Of a stretch of DNA of 59,693 nucleotides, positions 8,884-17,134 are shown one piece after another. This DNA comes from an uncultured Collinsella sp. (GTDB lineage: Bacteria; Actinomycetota; Coriobacteriia; Coriobacteriales; Coriobacteriaceae): NCBI GenBank assembly GCA_900546775.1, contig UREM01000010.1, positions 1 to 59,693 of the forward strand, read 5' to 3'. The notes under the pieces were generated by a model, which was not told the origin of the DNA, ran no database searches, and worked only from the letters and a program-made list of their open reading frames with translations. A program made the position numbers and the translations under genes. Position 1 is the stretch's first letter. Each line of letters opens with the position of its first letter.

Positions 8884-9567
8884 ATGGCTTTTGAGCCCGC
8901 TCAACATAGCTTTATCACGCTCGAGGGCGTCGACGGTGCCGGCAAGTCCACGCAGGCGCGCCTGCTTGCTCGCGCGCTCGAGCTCGCTGGCCACCAGGTT
9001 GTGAGCCTGCGCGAACCGGGCGGCACCGCCATCAGCGAAAAGATCCGCGCCCTGCTGCTCGACCCCGCCAATATGGCGATGGGCGATACCTGCGAGCTGT
9101 TGCTCTACGAGGCCGCGCGTGCCCAGCTGGTGCACGAGGTCATCGCGCCCGCCCTCGCTGCCGGCAAGGTGGTCCTGTGCGATCGCTTCTACGATTCCAC
9201 GACCTGCTACCAGGCGTTTGCCGACGGCCTCGATCGCCAGATGGTGCGCGACGCCAACAACCTGGCCGTCGCGGGAACGCACCCGGCGCTCACACTCGTC
9301 TACCACATCACGCCCGAGCAGGCGGCGCTACGCATGGCAGCCCGTGGCGCGGCAGATCGCATGGAGGCTAAGGGCATGGCATTCCAGGAGCGTGTCTACG
9401 AGGGGTTTTGCGCCATTGCTGCCGAGGAGCCAAACCGCGTAAAGCTCATCGACGCCACTACGACCGTCGAGGTAGTTTTCGAGAAGACGGTCGAGCAGGT
9501 TCGCGCGTACGGTCTCGATATCCCCCAGGATGCTGTCGCCGCCGCGCTTGCCAAGGAGGCCGAGTAA
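8884..9567 (+). CDS. tmk: Thymidylate kinase
   Basis: A 227-residue P-loop kinase phosphorylating dTMP to dTDP in the cytosol. The Walker A is GVDGAGKST at 15-23, CDRFYDST near residue 99 is the DR(Y/F) motif contacting the nucleotides, and AARGAADRME forms the LID region. Length is slightly above the usual 205-215 because of a C-terminal extension. AGGAAGGGGC lies upstream. It is followed one base after its stop by holB, the same pairing seen in many Gram-positives and Actinobacteria. Confidence 0.95.
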   Translation: MAFEPAQHSFITLEGVDGAGKSTQARLLARALELAGHQVVSLREPGGTAISEKIRALLLDPANMAMGDTCELLLYEAARAQLVHEVIAPALAAGKVVLCDRFYDSTTCYQAFADGLDRQMVRDANNLAVAGTHPALTLVYHITPEQAALRMAARGAADRMEAKGMAFQERVYEGFCAIAAEEPNRVKLIDATTTVEVVFEKTVEQVRAYGLDIPQDAVAAALAKEAE

Positions 9568-9568
9568 C

Positions 9569-10696
9569 ATGGCCCCCGCTCAGGCAAGCCTGCTGGCCAA
9601 GCTCGACACCCAAGAGCGCGTGCGCGACTTTTTGACCAATGCCGTCGCCAGCGGCCGTGCATCGCACGCCTACCTGTTTTTGGGCGCGCCCGGCGCGGGC
9701 AAGCTCGATGCCGCGTGGGCGCTCGCCCAAGCCTTCCTGTGCGAGCAGGACGGCTGCGGCGCATGCGACAGTTGCGTGCGCGTCTCTCGGCATACGCATC
9801 CCGACGTGCACTATTACACGCCCGAGAGCGCCACGGGCTATCTTATTGCCCAGACCCGCGAGCTGCTCGATGACGTGCCGCTGGCACCCATTCGCGCCAA
9901 GGCCAAGGTCTACATCATCGACCGTGCCGAGCAACTGCGCGCCAACACCGCCAACGCACTGCTCAAGACACTCGAGGAGCCGCCCGAGGGCGTTATGTTC
10001 ATCTTGCTGGGCACCTCGGCAGACGTGATGCTGCCCACCATCGTGAGCCGCTGCCAGTGCGTGCCGTTTCGGCTGGTGTCGCCCGCCGTCGCCGCGCAGG
10101 CCGTGAGCCGCGCCACCGGCCAGGACCCCGCGCGTTGCCGCATGGCGGTCGCCGTGGCGGGAAGCCCCACACGCGGCATCGAGTTTCTTAAGAGCGCCGA
10201 GCGCCAGGACGCCCGCCGTCAGATGGTCCGTGCCATCGACTCACTCATTGCCGCCGACGAGGCCGACGTGCTCAGTCGCGCCAAGTCGCTCATCGTCGCC
10301 GTCAAGGCGCCGCTCGCCGAGGTCAAGTCCACGCAGGAAAAGGTACTCGAGCAAAATGCCGACTACCTGTCGCGTGGAGCATTGAAGCAGCTTGAGGACC
10401 GCAACAAGCGCGAACTCAACGCGCGCGAGCGTTCGGGTATCATGGAAGCGCTGGCGAGCGCGCGGACGCTCATGCGCGACGTGCTGCTGACACTTCAGGA
10501 CGAGGCGGCCGACGTGGTGAACGAAGACGTGCGTGACACGATCGGTCGGCTTGCCGCTGCGACGAATGTTGCGGGTGCCACCCAGGCGCTCGAGGCGGTC
10601 GCAACCGCCGAGCACAACATCGCCAGAAACGTTACTCCCCAGCTGGCCATCGAGGTCATGCTGTTCGATATCAGGAAGGCACTGAAATGCCGTTAG
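9569..10696 (+). CDS. holB: DNA polymerase III subunit delta prime
   Basis: A 375-residue AAA+ clamp-loader subunit. The Walker A-like GAPGAGK is at 39-45, a four-cysteine zinc module at Cys58, 63, 66 and 69, and the conserved ANALLKTLEEPPEG block near residue 128 followed by IVSRCQ. The start at 9569 sits one base after the tmk stop with AAGGAGG upstream. The gene overlaps the next one by ten bases. Walker A ends GKL rather than GKT/S, in keeping with the catalytically weak delta prime role. Confidence 0.9.
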   Translation: MAPAQASLLAKLDTQERVRDFLTNAVASGRASHAYLFLGAPGAGKLDAAWALAQAFLCEQDGCGACDSCVRVSRHTHPDVHYYTPESATGYLIAQTRELLDDVPLAPIRAKAKVYIIDRAEQLRANTANALLKTLEEPPEGVMFILLGTSADVMLPTIVSRCQCVPFRLVSPAVAAQAVSRATGQDPARCRMAVAVAGSPTRGIEFLKSAERQDARRQMVRAIDSLIAADEADVLSRAKSLIVAVKAPLAEVKSTQEKVLEQNADYLSRGALKQLEDRNKRELNARERSGIMEALASARTLMRDVLLTLQDEAADVVNEDVRDTIGRLAAATNVAGATQALEAVATAEHNIARNVTPQLAIEVMLFDIRKALKCR

Positions 10697-12381
10697 TCGT
10701 ACCCGTTAAGTTTACCTACGCCTCGCGCGACCTGTGGTTTGACCCGCAGGACCTGGATATCCTCGAGGCCGATTATGCCATTTGCTCCACCGAGCGCGGA
10801 ACCGAGATCGGCTTGGTTACGGCCGATCCCTTCGAGGTGCCGCAAGACGAGATCGGTCAGCCGCTCAAGCCCGTGCTGCGCGTGGCGAGCGACATCGACC
10901 TGCAGCTTGCCGACGATCTTGCCATCCAGGGCGACGAGGCCATGGTCGATTTCCGCCGTCTGGTCAAAGAACTCGACCTCGAGATGAAGCCGGTGGGCGT
11001 CGAGTACCTGTTTGGCGGCGAGAAGGCCGTGTTCTACTTTGCGGCCGAGGAGCGCGTCGATTTTCGCCAGCTCGTCAAGGATCTGTCCTCGACGCTGCAC
11101 ATTCGCGTCGACATGCGCCAGATCGGCGTGCGCGACGAGACTCGCCTGGTGGGCGGCTATGCCCAGTGCGGCCAGGAGCTCTGTTGCACGCGCTTTGGCG
11201 GACAGTTTGAGCCCGTCTCGATCCGCATGGCAAAAGAGCAGGACCTGCCGCTCAATTCCTCCAAGATCAGCGGCGTTTGCGGCCGCCTGATGTGCTGCCT
11301 GCGCTATGAGTTCGAAGCGTACAAGGACTTTAAGAGCCGTGCGCCCAAAAAGAAGACGCTCATCGATACGCCGCTCGGCAAGGCGCGTATTCAGGAATAT
11401 GACACGCCGCGTGAGCAGCTGGTGCTGCGCCTGGAGAACGGCAAGGTCTTTAAGGTCAACCTGGCCGATATGACCTGCTCGGAGGGCTGCAAAAAGAAGG
11501 CCGCCGAGCAGGGCTGCAACTGCCGCCCCGACTGCGTGACGCGCGACGTGCTCGAGCGCATCGAGTCGCCCGAGATGCGTCTGGCGCTTATGGAGCTCGA
11601 CCGCGAGAACGGCGTCGACGTGGGCGATGGCCTGTCGAGCGCCGACCGTCTGGCCGGTACGTCGATGCCCAAGCGCCGTCGTCGCGATGCTGAATCCGAT
11701 GCTCGCGCCGGTCAGGGGCAGGGCGAGGGCCGTGGCCGCGGAAAGGGCCGCAGCAAGGCCGAGGCGCCTGAGGTCGAGGATACCGCCGGTGGCCGTCGCC
11801 GCCGCAAGCGTGCGGCGTCCGTCGACAACGGCGAGACCACAGACAAGAACGCTTCCCGCGAGCGCGAGGCTCAGCAGCCCCAGCAACAAAACCGCGGCGG
11901 TGGCATGAACCCCACACGTCGCCGCCGCCGTCATCTGTCGAGCGAGGAGCGCGAGGACGCCTTCCGCGCCGCAGCTGCTCGCGAGGCCGGTGCCGCTTCC
12001 AAGGGTCCCTCGGCCTCCGATGCGTCTGCCGACAAGGGCGGCAAGTCACGTGGCGAGGAGGAGCGCGCGCCGCGTCCGCGCCGTCGCCATTCCTCGGGCG
12101 CGCAACAGAAGCCCTCAGTGCCCTCCGTGGCCGATCAGGTCTCGGATGGCGAGGTCAAGGTCACGCGCCGTCGTCCCGGAGATGGCGGGGGAGCGGCTGC
12201 CAAGGCTTCGCGTGGCGCGGCTCGCGACGAGCGCGAGCCGCGCGAGGATCGCGGTGGCGAGGGCTCGGCCGACCAGGGTCAAAAGCGCCGTCGCCGGCGC
12301 CGTTCCCGCAAGCCGCGCCAGGATGGTGGCGAGGGCTCGACCCCGTCTTCGTCCGCACCACAACCGCCCGCCGGCGAATAA
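10687..12381 (+). CDS. PSP1-domain protein (YaaT/RicT-like) with Arg-rich tail
   Basis: A 564-residue protein. The first ~320 residues are a PSP1 domain with the hallmark cysteine blocks CGQELCCTRFGG (near 161) and CGRLMCCLRYE (near 198), plus a further Cys cluster near 260-285. In Bacillus, YaaT (RicT) joins the Ric complex that binds Fe-S clusters and affects RNA maturation. The remaining ~240 residues are low-complexity with at least six Arg clusters (for example KRRRRR, TRRRRRH), likely disordered and RNA-binding. It overlaps holB by ten bases. The tail greatly exceeds the Bacillus homologue. Confidence 0.82.
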   Translation: MPLVVPVKFTYASRDLWFDPQDLDILEADYAICSTERGTEIGLVTADPFEVPQDEIGQPLKPVLRVASDIDLQLADDLAIQGDEAMVDFRRLVKELDLEMKPVGVEYLFGGEKAVFYFAAEERVDFRQLVKDLSSTLHIRVDMRQIGVRDETRLVGGYAQCGQELCCTRFGGQFEPVSIRMAKEQDLPLNSSKISGVCGRLMCCLRYEFEAYKDFKSRAPKKKTLIDTPLGKARIQEYDTPREQLVLRLENGKVFKVNLADMTCSEGCKKKAAEQGCNCRPDCVTRDVLERIESPEMRLALMELDRENGVDVGDGLSSADRLAGTSMPKRRRRDAESDARAGQGQGEGRGRGKGRSKAEAPEVEDTAGGRRRRKRAASVDNGETTDKNASREREAQQPQQQNRGGGMNPTRRRRRHLSSEEREDAFRAAAAREAGAASKGPSASDASADKGGKSRGEEERAPRPRRRHSSGAQQKPSVPSVADQVSDGEVKVTRRRPGDGGGAAAKASRGAARDEREPREDRGGEGSADQGQKRRRRRRSRKPRQDGGEGSTPSSSAPQPPAGE

Positions 12382-12444
12382 CGCCCGCGAGCGGATTTAG
12401 CCCGCCTTGCCCCGAGCGCATCGGGGTATCATAGCGCCGGATCA

Positions 12445-12480
12445 ACAACCCTCCCTGCGACCGAATGTAGGGAGGGTTGT
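12445..12480 (+). promoter_or_regulatory. Hairpin covering the comF ribosome site
   Basis: A 12-bp perfect stem (ACAACCCTCCCT at 12445-12456, complement at 12469-12480) holds AGGGAGG, the only good Shine-Dalgarno sequence for the TTG start at 12484. There is no T-run, so it is unlikely to be a simple terminator. It could gate translation of comF. Confidence 0.5.
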
Positions 12481-12483
12481 GTC

Positions 12484-13290
12484 TTGAAGAGCCATCTGAA
12501 CATATTGAGCTGTCTGCAGGGTGCCGGTGCCCTACCGTTTGCGGACGAATTACTACCGTTTGCCGATCGGGTGGCACGCGAGGCGCTCGAGGCATTGTCG
12601 CCAACACGATGTGCCGGCTGCGAGCGCGCCGGTACGCTTATTTGCCAAGACTGCCTGGCTGCGCTCACGCTCATCGACCCACGTCATAGCTGCACCCGAT
12701 GCGGCGCCCCGTTTGGGGATTTGCTGTGCACTGAGTGTTCGGTCGAGGGCACGTCCTCGGCAATGGCGGAGGCGCTCGACCGCTGCCTGGCGTGCGCCGT
12801 CTATGCGCATCCGCTGCCGCGCATCATTAAAGCGTACAAGGATGCGGGCGAGCGACGTCTGGCTCCGTATCTGGCGGAGCTGCTCTACGACACCGCCCTG
12901 CATGCCCAGGTCGTAGCGCCCGAACGCTTAGGAGGTGTGCTGTCCGGTGCGGATGCGGTGGTGTTTGTGCCTGCGACGGCGGCAGCGTTTCGGCGGCGTG
13001 GTTTTGATCATATGGAGGCTATTGCGCGCCCATTTTGCGAGCTGTCGGGTGTTCCCCTGCTCGATGCTCTCGTCAAGTACGGGCATGGCGACCAGCGCGA
13101 ACTCGGTCGTGAGGAGCGCCGCGAGCGTGCCCAAGGCATGTACGAGACGGTTGAGGATGTGCGGGGCAAGTGCCTGCTGCTTATCGACGACGTTATCACC
13201 ACGGGTGCGACGATGGCCGCGGCTTCGGCTGAACTCAAGCGCGCCGGCGCCGCAGCAGTCGATGGCCTCGCTATCGCACGCGTTTGGTAG
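12484..13290 (+). CDS. comF: ComF family phosphoribosyltransferase-like protein
   Basis: A 268-residue ComFC homologue linked in other bacteria to natural transformation. Four CxxC pairs near the N-terminus (CAGC, CQDC, CTRC, CTEC) form zinc sites, and CLLLIDDVITTGATMA near residue 229 is the PRPP-binding loop of a type I phosphoribosyltransferase. The start is TTG after AGGGAGG inside a hairpin. An unrelated protein starts ten bases after the stop. A structured RNA and the hibernation factor lie a few kilobases downstream. Confidence 0.85.
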   Translation: MKSHLNILSCLQGAGALPFADELLPFADRVAREALEALSPTRCAGCERAGTLICQDCLAALTLIDPRHSCTRCGAPFGDLLCTECSVEGTSSAMAEALDRCLACAVYAHPLPRIIKAYKDAGERRLAPYLAELLYDTALHAQVVAPERLGGVLSGADAVVFVPATAAAFRRRGFDHMEAIARPFCELSGVPLLDALVKYGHGDQRELGREERRERAQGMYETVEDVRGKCLLLIDDVITTGATMAAASAELKRAGAAAVDGLAIARVW

Positions 13291-13300
13291 GGGTGGTTTT

Positions 13301-14410
13301 GTGGCAGTAAAGATTGAGCGGTGCAACGAGCCGACAGGCGAACAGCTAGCGGCTTCCGTAATCCTAACAGGCGCCTCGGCGCTACGCATGATGCGCGCCG
13401 AGCGCCGACAAATGGGTTACATCAGCTGGAGGGACCTCGATCCCGATGAAGAGCGCCGTGTGCTGTGCACGTCGTCGCCCTCGACCGAGGACATCTATCT
13501 TCCCGACTTGGTGCGGATTGGGGCCGCAAGCGGCGAGGTGCAAGAAGATCTTTGCTTGCTGGTGGGATCTGCGGCGCAGCGCCGCCGCATGCCTGGCGTG
13601 GGCTGGTCCGTATGCTCTGGGTTGCCCGCCGGCTCGATTCTAGAGGTGGAACCGGGGGTGTACAGTCTATCTCCCGAGGCCCTTTGTGTTGCCGTCGCCC
13701 ACGAGGTCGGTTGTATCCAGGCATTTGCCCTGGCCCAGGAGCTGTGCTCTAAGATTTCGCTGAGCGACCGCGGGAAGTATCTGCCTCCCTACACCTCGCC
13801 TGTTACGAATAAACTTGCAAAGGACAAGGACCAGCCAGCAGACGTGGGCTACTTTGAAGTCGAGCCGGCGCTGACGCCCGATCGCCTGGCAGATTACCTT
13901 GCGGCATGCAAGGGGAATGTGGCCAAACAGCTGCAGCGTCTGTGTCCCTATCTTTCGGAAAACCTGCTCTCGCCCATGGAGTGCATCATGCTCGCCCTGT
14001 TTTCGCTTCCGTTTTCCTATGGCGGGTTTGCCTGCGGACCTTTTAAGACCGACTACAAGGTCGAGTTCGATGACCGTGCGCAGGCAATCTCGGGGATGCC
14101 TCATGCAGTTTGCGATGCGTATCAAGAGGCAGCCCGGTTTGACCTGGAATACAACGGTGAGCTGGGCCATTCCTCTCGGAGGGGACGTATCCATGATGAA
14201 AAGCGCAACACGGGCTTGATTACTATGGGAATCGAGGTCGCGACGGTCAACAACGAAATGCTCTGCGACATGGAAGCGATGGAAGCGCTCGCATGGCGCA
14301 TGCACCAGCGTATGCGAAAGCGGTACCGGAATCGTGTCGATGCCCGCAGGAAGAAGCAAGAGGCGTTGCTTAACACGCTGCGGGCGTGTTTTGGGCTTAA
14401 GCCGGTCTAA
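13301..14410 (+). CDS. Uncharacterised protein with possible DUF559/VSR-like C-terminal fold
   Basis: A 369-residue protein starting at GTG 13301, just after the comF stop, with AGGGG upstream; the frame stays open much further upstream only because it lies under comF in another frame. I do not recognise the N-terminal ~230 residues. Around 280-305, FDLEYNGELGH followed by HDEKRN, GIEVATV and a basic helix resembles the E-Y-[DN]-G-x-x-H layout of DUF559/VSR-type nuclease folds in actinobacterial proteins. Whether it cleaves DNA is unknown. It could be transcribed with comF. Confidence 0.6.
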   Translation: MAVKIERCNEPTGEQLAASVILTGASALRMMRAERRQMGYISWRDLDPDEERRVLCTSSPSTEDIYLPDLVRIGAASGEVQEDLCLLVGSAAQRRRMPGVGWSVCSGLPAGSILEVEPGVYSLSPEALCVAVAHEVGCIQAFALAQELCSKISLSDRGKYLPPYTSPVTNKLAKDKDQPADVGYFEVEPALTPDRLADYLAACKGNVAKQLQRLCPYLSENLLSPMECIMLALFSLPFSYGGFACGPFKTDYKVEFDDRAQAISGMPHAVCDAYQEAARFDLEYNGELGHSSRRGRIHDEKRNTGLITMGIEVATVNNEMLCDMEAMEALAWRMHQRMRKRYRNRVDARRKKQEALLNTLRACFGLKPV

Positions 14411-14444
14411 TTCGCGACGAAAATAGGGGGTTAATCATATACCC

Positions 14445-14490
14445 TGGCCAAAAAATGGCAAATATGAGTACTGTCACTAAATCAGTAACA
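14445..14490 (-). repeat. Intergenic repeat, copy C
   Basis: Minus-strand copy of the ACAGTACTCATATTTGCC element also seen at 99-141 and 14616-14658. Together with copy B it makes a converging inverted pair about 125 bases apart. Confidence 0.6.
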
Positions 14491-14615
14491 GCAAAATCAG
14501 GGAATTTAAGACTCGGAGGTGGCGTAAAGTAAGAAGATAATAAACAAATGCAGAATAACTAAGTATCAGGTTGGCGACACTGAGCGCAAAACCTGTCCGA
14601 GAGGCCAAAATTACC

Positions 14616-14658
14616 TGTTACTAAATTGGTGACAGTACTCATATTTGCCGTTTTTTGC
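14616..14658 (+). repeat. Intergenic repeat, copy B
   Basis: Plus-strand copy of the same element, with TGTTACTAAATTGGTGACAG running into the ACTCATATTTGCC core and a T-run. The gap between copies C and B (14491-14615) contains no gene I can support. Confidence 0.6.
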
Positions 14659-14662
14659 ACAC

Positions 14663-14710
14663 GGCACCCTGAGACGGGTGCCCCGGAGCTCCCCGTAGGG
14701 GAGCTCCGGG
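14663..14710. terminator. Two adjacent GC-rich hairpins
   Basis: GGCACCC/GGGTGCC (14663-14682) is followed by a 13-bp perfect stem with a three-base loop (14682-14694 and 14698-14710). They lie between the 13301 gene and the next strong promoter and probably insulate the two, although no T-run follows. Confidence 0.5.
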
Positions 14711-14782
14711 CTTCATGGGGGCACGAATGGTCTGCTCCGACCTGCAAAATCTGTGCTCACGGTGCGAATGACGTCCCTAACC

Positions 14783-14811
14783 TTAAACTTTAGCTTGAAC
14801 TTAGCTATAAT
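14783..14811 (+). promoter_or_regulatory. Strong sigma-70-type promoter
   Basis: TTAAAC at 14783-14788 and TATAAT at 14806-14811 are separated by exactly 17 bases. Transcription should begin near A14817. It is among the best promoter matches in the window and drives the structured region that follows. Confidence 0.75.
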
Positions 14812-14816
14812 GCGCT

Positions 14817-15135
14817 ACGTTCCTGCCAGGCTGTGGTTGCGGATGGACGAAATGTACATCCTAGTCCAAGACAGACGCGGTCAAAGGGATCCACGTAAGC
14901 GACCGCGTGCGCGCGGCGCGATCATGGCGCGTCCTAGATGTAAGCCGCACCGTCCGTTCTACTTTCTTTGGGGCAATACCGCCTCGCGGGCGAGCGGGCC
15001 AGTCGTGAAGGTGGCTGCGGCCTCCCGAGCAAACACCCCGGTGCGCAAGTGTGGGGTCAAATACCAGGTCAGCTGGTGGGAACAACCAGTTATTCCGCGC
15101 AACGCACGGATTGTATACGACACAGAAGGCAGGGT
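14817..15135 (+). ncRNA. Structured leader/non-coding RNA, candidate raiA-motif RNA
   Basis: About 320 bases between a strong promoter and the lipoprotein gene fold well by eye. The ends pair (CCTGCC 14822-14827 with GGCAGG 15128-15133, then CTGTG 14831-14835 with CACAG 15121-15125). An 8-bp stem joins 14875-14882 and 14901-14908, GGATG/CATCC pairs at 14841-14861, and ACCCC/GGGGT at 15035-15057. From memory, the raiA RNA motif occurs in Firmicutes and Actinobacteria near raiA and comFC; comF lies 1.5 kb upstream and raiA/hpf 1.3 kb downstream. I see no tmRNA, RNase P or SRP signatures. Family assignment is inference; that it is a structured RNA is better supported. Confidence 0.5.
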
Positions 15136-15142
15136 AGTGGAC

Positions 15143-16153
15143 ATGGTGAGGGGCAGCTTGGTGCACGCGGCTCGGTTAGGTGCTGGGACCGCGGCGGTCA
15201 TTGCCGTTTTGGGTCTGAGCGGATGCGCGTTCAACCCACTGTCCACGTTCACGACGCCCACGATCGACCAGATCGAGCACGAGGCTGTCACGCCGGCGGT
15301 GTCGGACGATGCCCTGGTCACGCCGGGAATCCTGACGGTCGCCCTCGATACGTCTGATGCCCCGCAGGCCATGCAGGACGCCGACGGAAACCTCACGGGC
15401 TATGCGGTCGATGCCGCTCGTGCCCTTGCAAGCCGTATGGGCCTTAAGGTTGCCTTCGTCGATGCGTCTTCTGCCGATTCCGCGCTTGGCGACAAAAAGG
15501 CCGACATCTTCATTGGCGACATCAATTCCACGGATGGTGACATCAGCGCGCTTGGTACTTGCCTGTACGACGCTGCGGCAGTGTTCGGAAAGACGAGCGA
15601 CGGCGAGTCTCTGAGCGTTTCCACCGAAACGCTTAACACCGCTACCCTGGGCGTTCAGACCTCCTCGGCCTCGCAGGAAGCGCTCGCCAAGCAGAGCATC
15701 ACGGCCAACCAAAAGACCTTCTCCAACATCAACGAGTGCTTTGAGGCACTCGAGTCCGGCGAGGTCGACTACGTGATCTGCGACTCCACGGCCGGCGGCT
15801 ACCTTGCGCGCCTGATGAGCCAGGTCTCTTACGTCGGCACGCTCGAGACGCCCTCGACGCTCGGCGTCGCGGGCCTCGCGGCCAACGACGAGCTATGCCG
15901 TGCCGTGAGCGATGCCCTCGACGGTATCACGGTCGATGGCACGCTCGAGGCGGTCCACTCCGTTTGGTACGGCACGATGCCCTATGACCTCACCACCAAG
16001 ACGGTCTCGGGCGTCGACGTGCAGTCGACCGACACCGGATCCGGCGAGTCCGCATCCTCCGATTCGAGCAGCGAGGGTGCATCCTCCGAGGATAAATCGT
16101 CCAGCCAGGAGGGCACTATCACCGACGACGACATTAACAAACTCAATAGCTAG
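15143..16153 (+). CDS. Solute-binding lipoprotein (periplasmic-binding-protein type 2 fold)
   Basis: A 336-residue lipoprotein. Residues 1-28 are a lipoprotein signal ending in the lipobox LSGC (Cys28), so it should be anchored outside the membrane. The body (GILTVALDTSDAPQAMQDADGNLTGYAVDAARALASRMGL in outline) matches amino-acid-type extracellular solute-binding proteins, followed by a Ser/Asp/Glu-rich tail. No permease or ATPase gene is adjacent, so it may act as a sensor or with a distant transporter. The start could be ATG 15143 or GTG 15137. The frame is open 390 bases further upstream, but that part overlaps the structured RNA and encodes no recognisable protein. Confidence 0.8.
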   Translation: MVRGSLVHAARLGAGTAAVIAVLGLSGCAFNPLSTFTTPTIDQIEHEAVTPAVSDDALVTPGILTVALDTSDAPQAMQDADGNLTGYAVDAARALASRMGLKVAFVDASSADSALGDKKADIFIGDINSTDGDISALGTCLYDAAAVFGKTSDGESLSVSTETLNTATLGVQTSSASQEALAKQSITANQKTFSNINECFEALESGEVDYVICDSTAGGYLARLMSQVSYVGTLETPSTLGVAGLAANDELCRAVSDALDGITVDGTLEAVHSVWYGTMPYDLTTKTVSGVDVQSTDTGSGESASSDSSSEGASSEDKSSSQEGTITDDDINKLNS

Positions 16154-16168
16154 TTATTGCTAGGGGTG

Positions 16169-16254
16169 GCCTCTCCTATGCGCTAGGAGAGGCGCCTCTT
16201 CACGGTTTCAACACGCATTGCCGGGCTCTCCCAACAGGGGAGCCCGGCTTTTTC
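16169..16254 (+). terminator. Tandem terminators after the lipoprotein gene
   Basis: A 10-bp perfect stem (16169-16178 with 16184-16193) is followed by CCGGGCTC/GAGCCCGG (16221-16247) and CTTTTT. The second is a classical intrinsic terminator. Confidence 0.85.
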
Positions 16255-16470
16255 GTTCCCATAAAACCAGCAGTTCAAAGACATTTTTTAGGTGCAAAAC
16301 CAAGGTCGCTGTCGCCTTCCTATAGCGCACTTTGCCACGGAAAAGTGCGAGACTTCGGTATGCGGTATCAAGCAATCGTTATTCGGGTCTTTAGGAATCC
16401 GCGTGATTAAATGCACGGCAATGGGTACATAGCCAGTACAGTAAGTCCCCGAGGCAGATTGGAGCCACGT

Positions 16471-17055
16471 ATGGATATCAAGGTTTCTGGACGCAAGACG
16501 ACGGTAACCGATGCTCTGCGTGCGCATGTGGATGAGAAGATCGGCGAGGCGCTCAAGGTTTTCGATATCGAGCCCATGACGGTCGACGTTGTACTTCGCT
16601 ATGAGAAGAACCCCTCGAACCCCAACCCGGCAATCGTCGAGGTTACGGTTCGCGCCCGCGGTTCGGTGATTCGCGTTGCCGAGCACGGTGCAGATATGTA
16701 CGCCGCCATCGACCTCTCCGCCGATAAGGTCACCCGCCAGCTGCGTAAGTTCAAGACCAAGGTCGTGGATAACCGCCAGGGCGGTGCCAGCGCCGCGGAT
16801 GTCGCGCCGGTCGAGCGCGTCGAGGATCTGGCCGACCTGCTGCTGCCCGAGGAGGAGGACGACCTGCTCGTCCGCGAGAAGGTTATCGACGTCACCCCGA
16901 TGACTGAGGAGCAGGCGCTGGTGCAGACCGATCTGCTGGGCCACGACTTCTACGTGTTCGAGAACGCGACGACCGGTCTCATCAATGTGGTGTATCACCG
17001 TAAGAATGGTGGATATGGCATCATCAAGCCCCGCATCGAAACACTTGACGAGTAA
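16471..17055 (+). CDS. hpf: Ribosome hibernation promoting factor, long form
   Basis: A 194-residue long-type HPF (RaiA/YfiA family) that binds the 30S subunit and promotes 100S dimers in stationary phase. The N-terminal domain MDIKVSGRKTTVTDALRAHV covers about 1-100; a linker rich in Glu/Asp leads to the C-terminal dimerisation domain around 135-190 (PMTEEQALVQTDLLGHDFYV, then GLINVVYHRKNGGYGIIKP). The start at 16471 is set by GGAG six bases upstream; an in-frame ATG 60 bases earlier lacks one. It has its own terminator. Confidence 0.93.
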   Translation: MDIKVSGRKTTVTDALRAHVDEKIGEALKVFDIEPMTVDVVLRYEKNPSNPNPAIVEVTVRARGSVIRVAEHGADMYAAIDLSADKVTRQLRKFKTKVVDNRQGGASAADVAPVERVEDLADLLLPEEEDDLLVREKVIDVTPMTEEQALVQTDLLGHDFYVFENATTGLINVVYHRKNGGYGIIKPRIETLDE

Positions 17056-17084
17056 AATACGTTAACTTGCATGAGTTAACGGTT

Positions 17085-17116
17085 GGCGGCCATCCCATGC
17101 GGGTGGCCGCCTTTTT
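17085..17116 (+). terminator. Terminator after hpf
   Basis: GGCGGCCA (17085-17092) pairs with TGGCCGCC (17104-17111) followed by five T. A second small stem (GTTAAC/GTTAAC) lies just before it. Confidence 0.88.
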
Positions 17117-17134
17117 ACGTAAGGAGTCGCTTTG

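Noticed and set aside
12935..13300. N-terminal extension of the 369-residue protein
   Set aside because: The upstream part lies in another frame of comF; a GTG with ribosome site at 13301 explains the start.
14817..15135. RNase P RNA, tmRNA or SRP RNA
   Set aside because: None of the conserved core sequences of these RNAs that I know is present.
14753..15142. Protein-coding extension of the lipoprotein gene
   Set aside because: The frame is open, but the signal peptide and lipobox begin at 15143; the upstream translation is Arg-rich without homology and overlaps a strong promoter and RNA stems.
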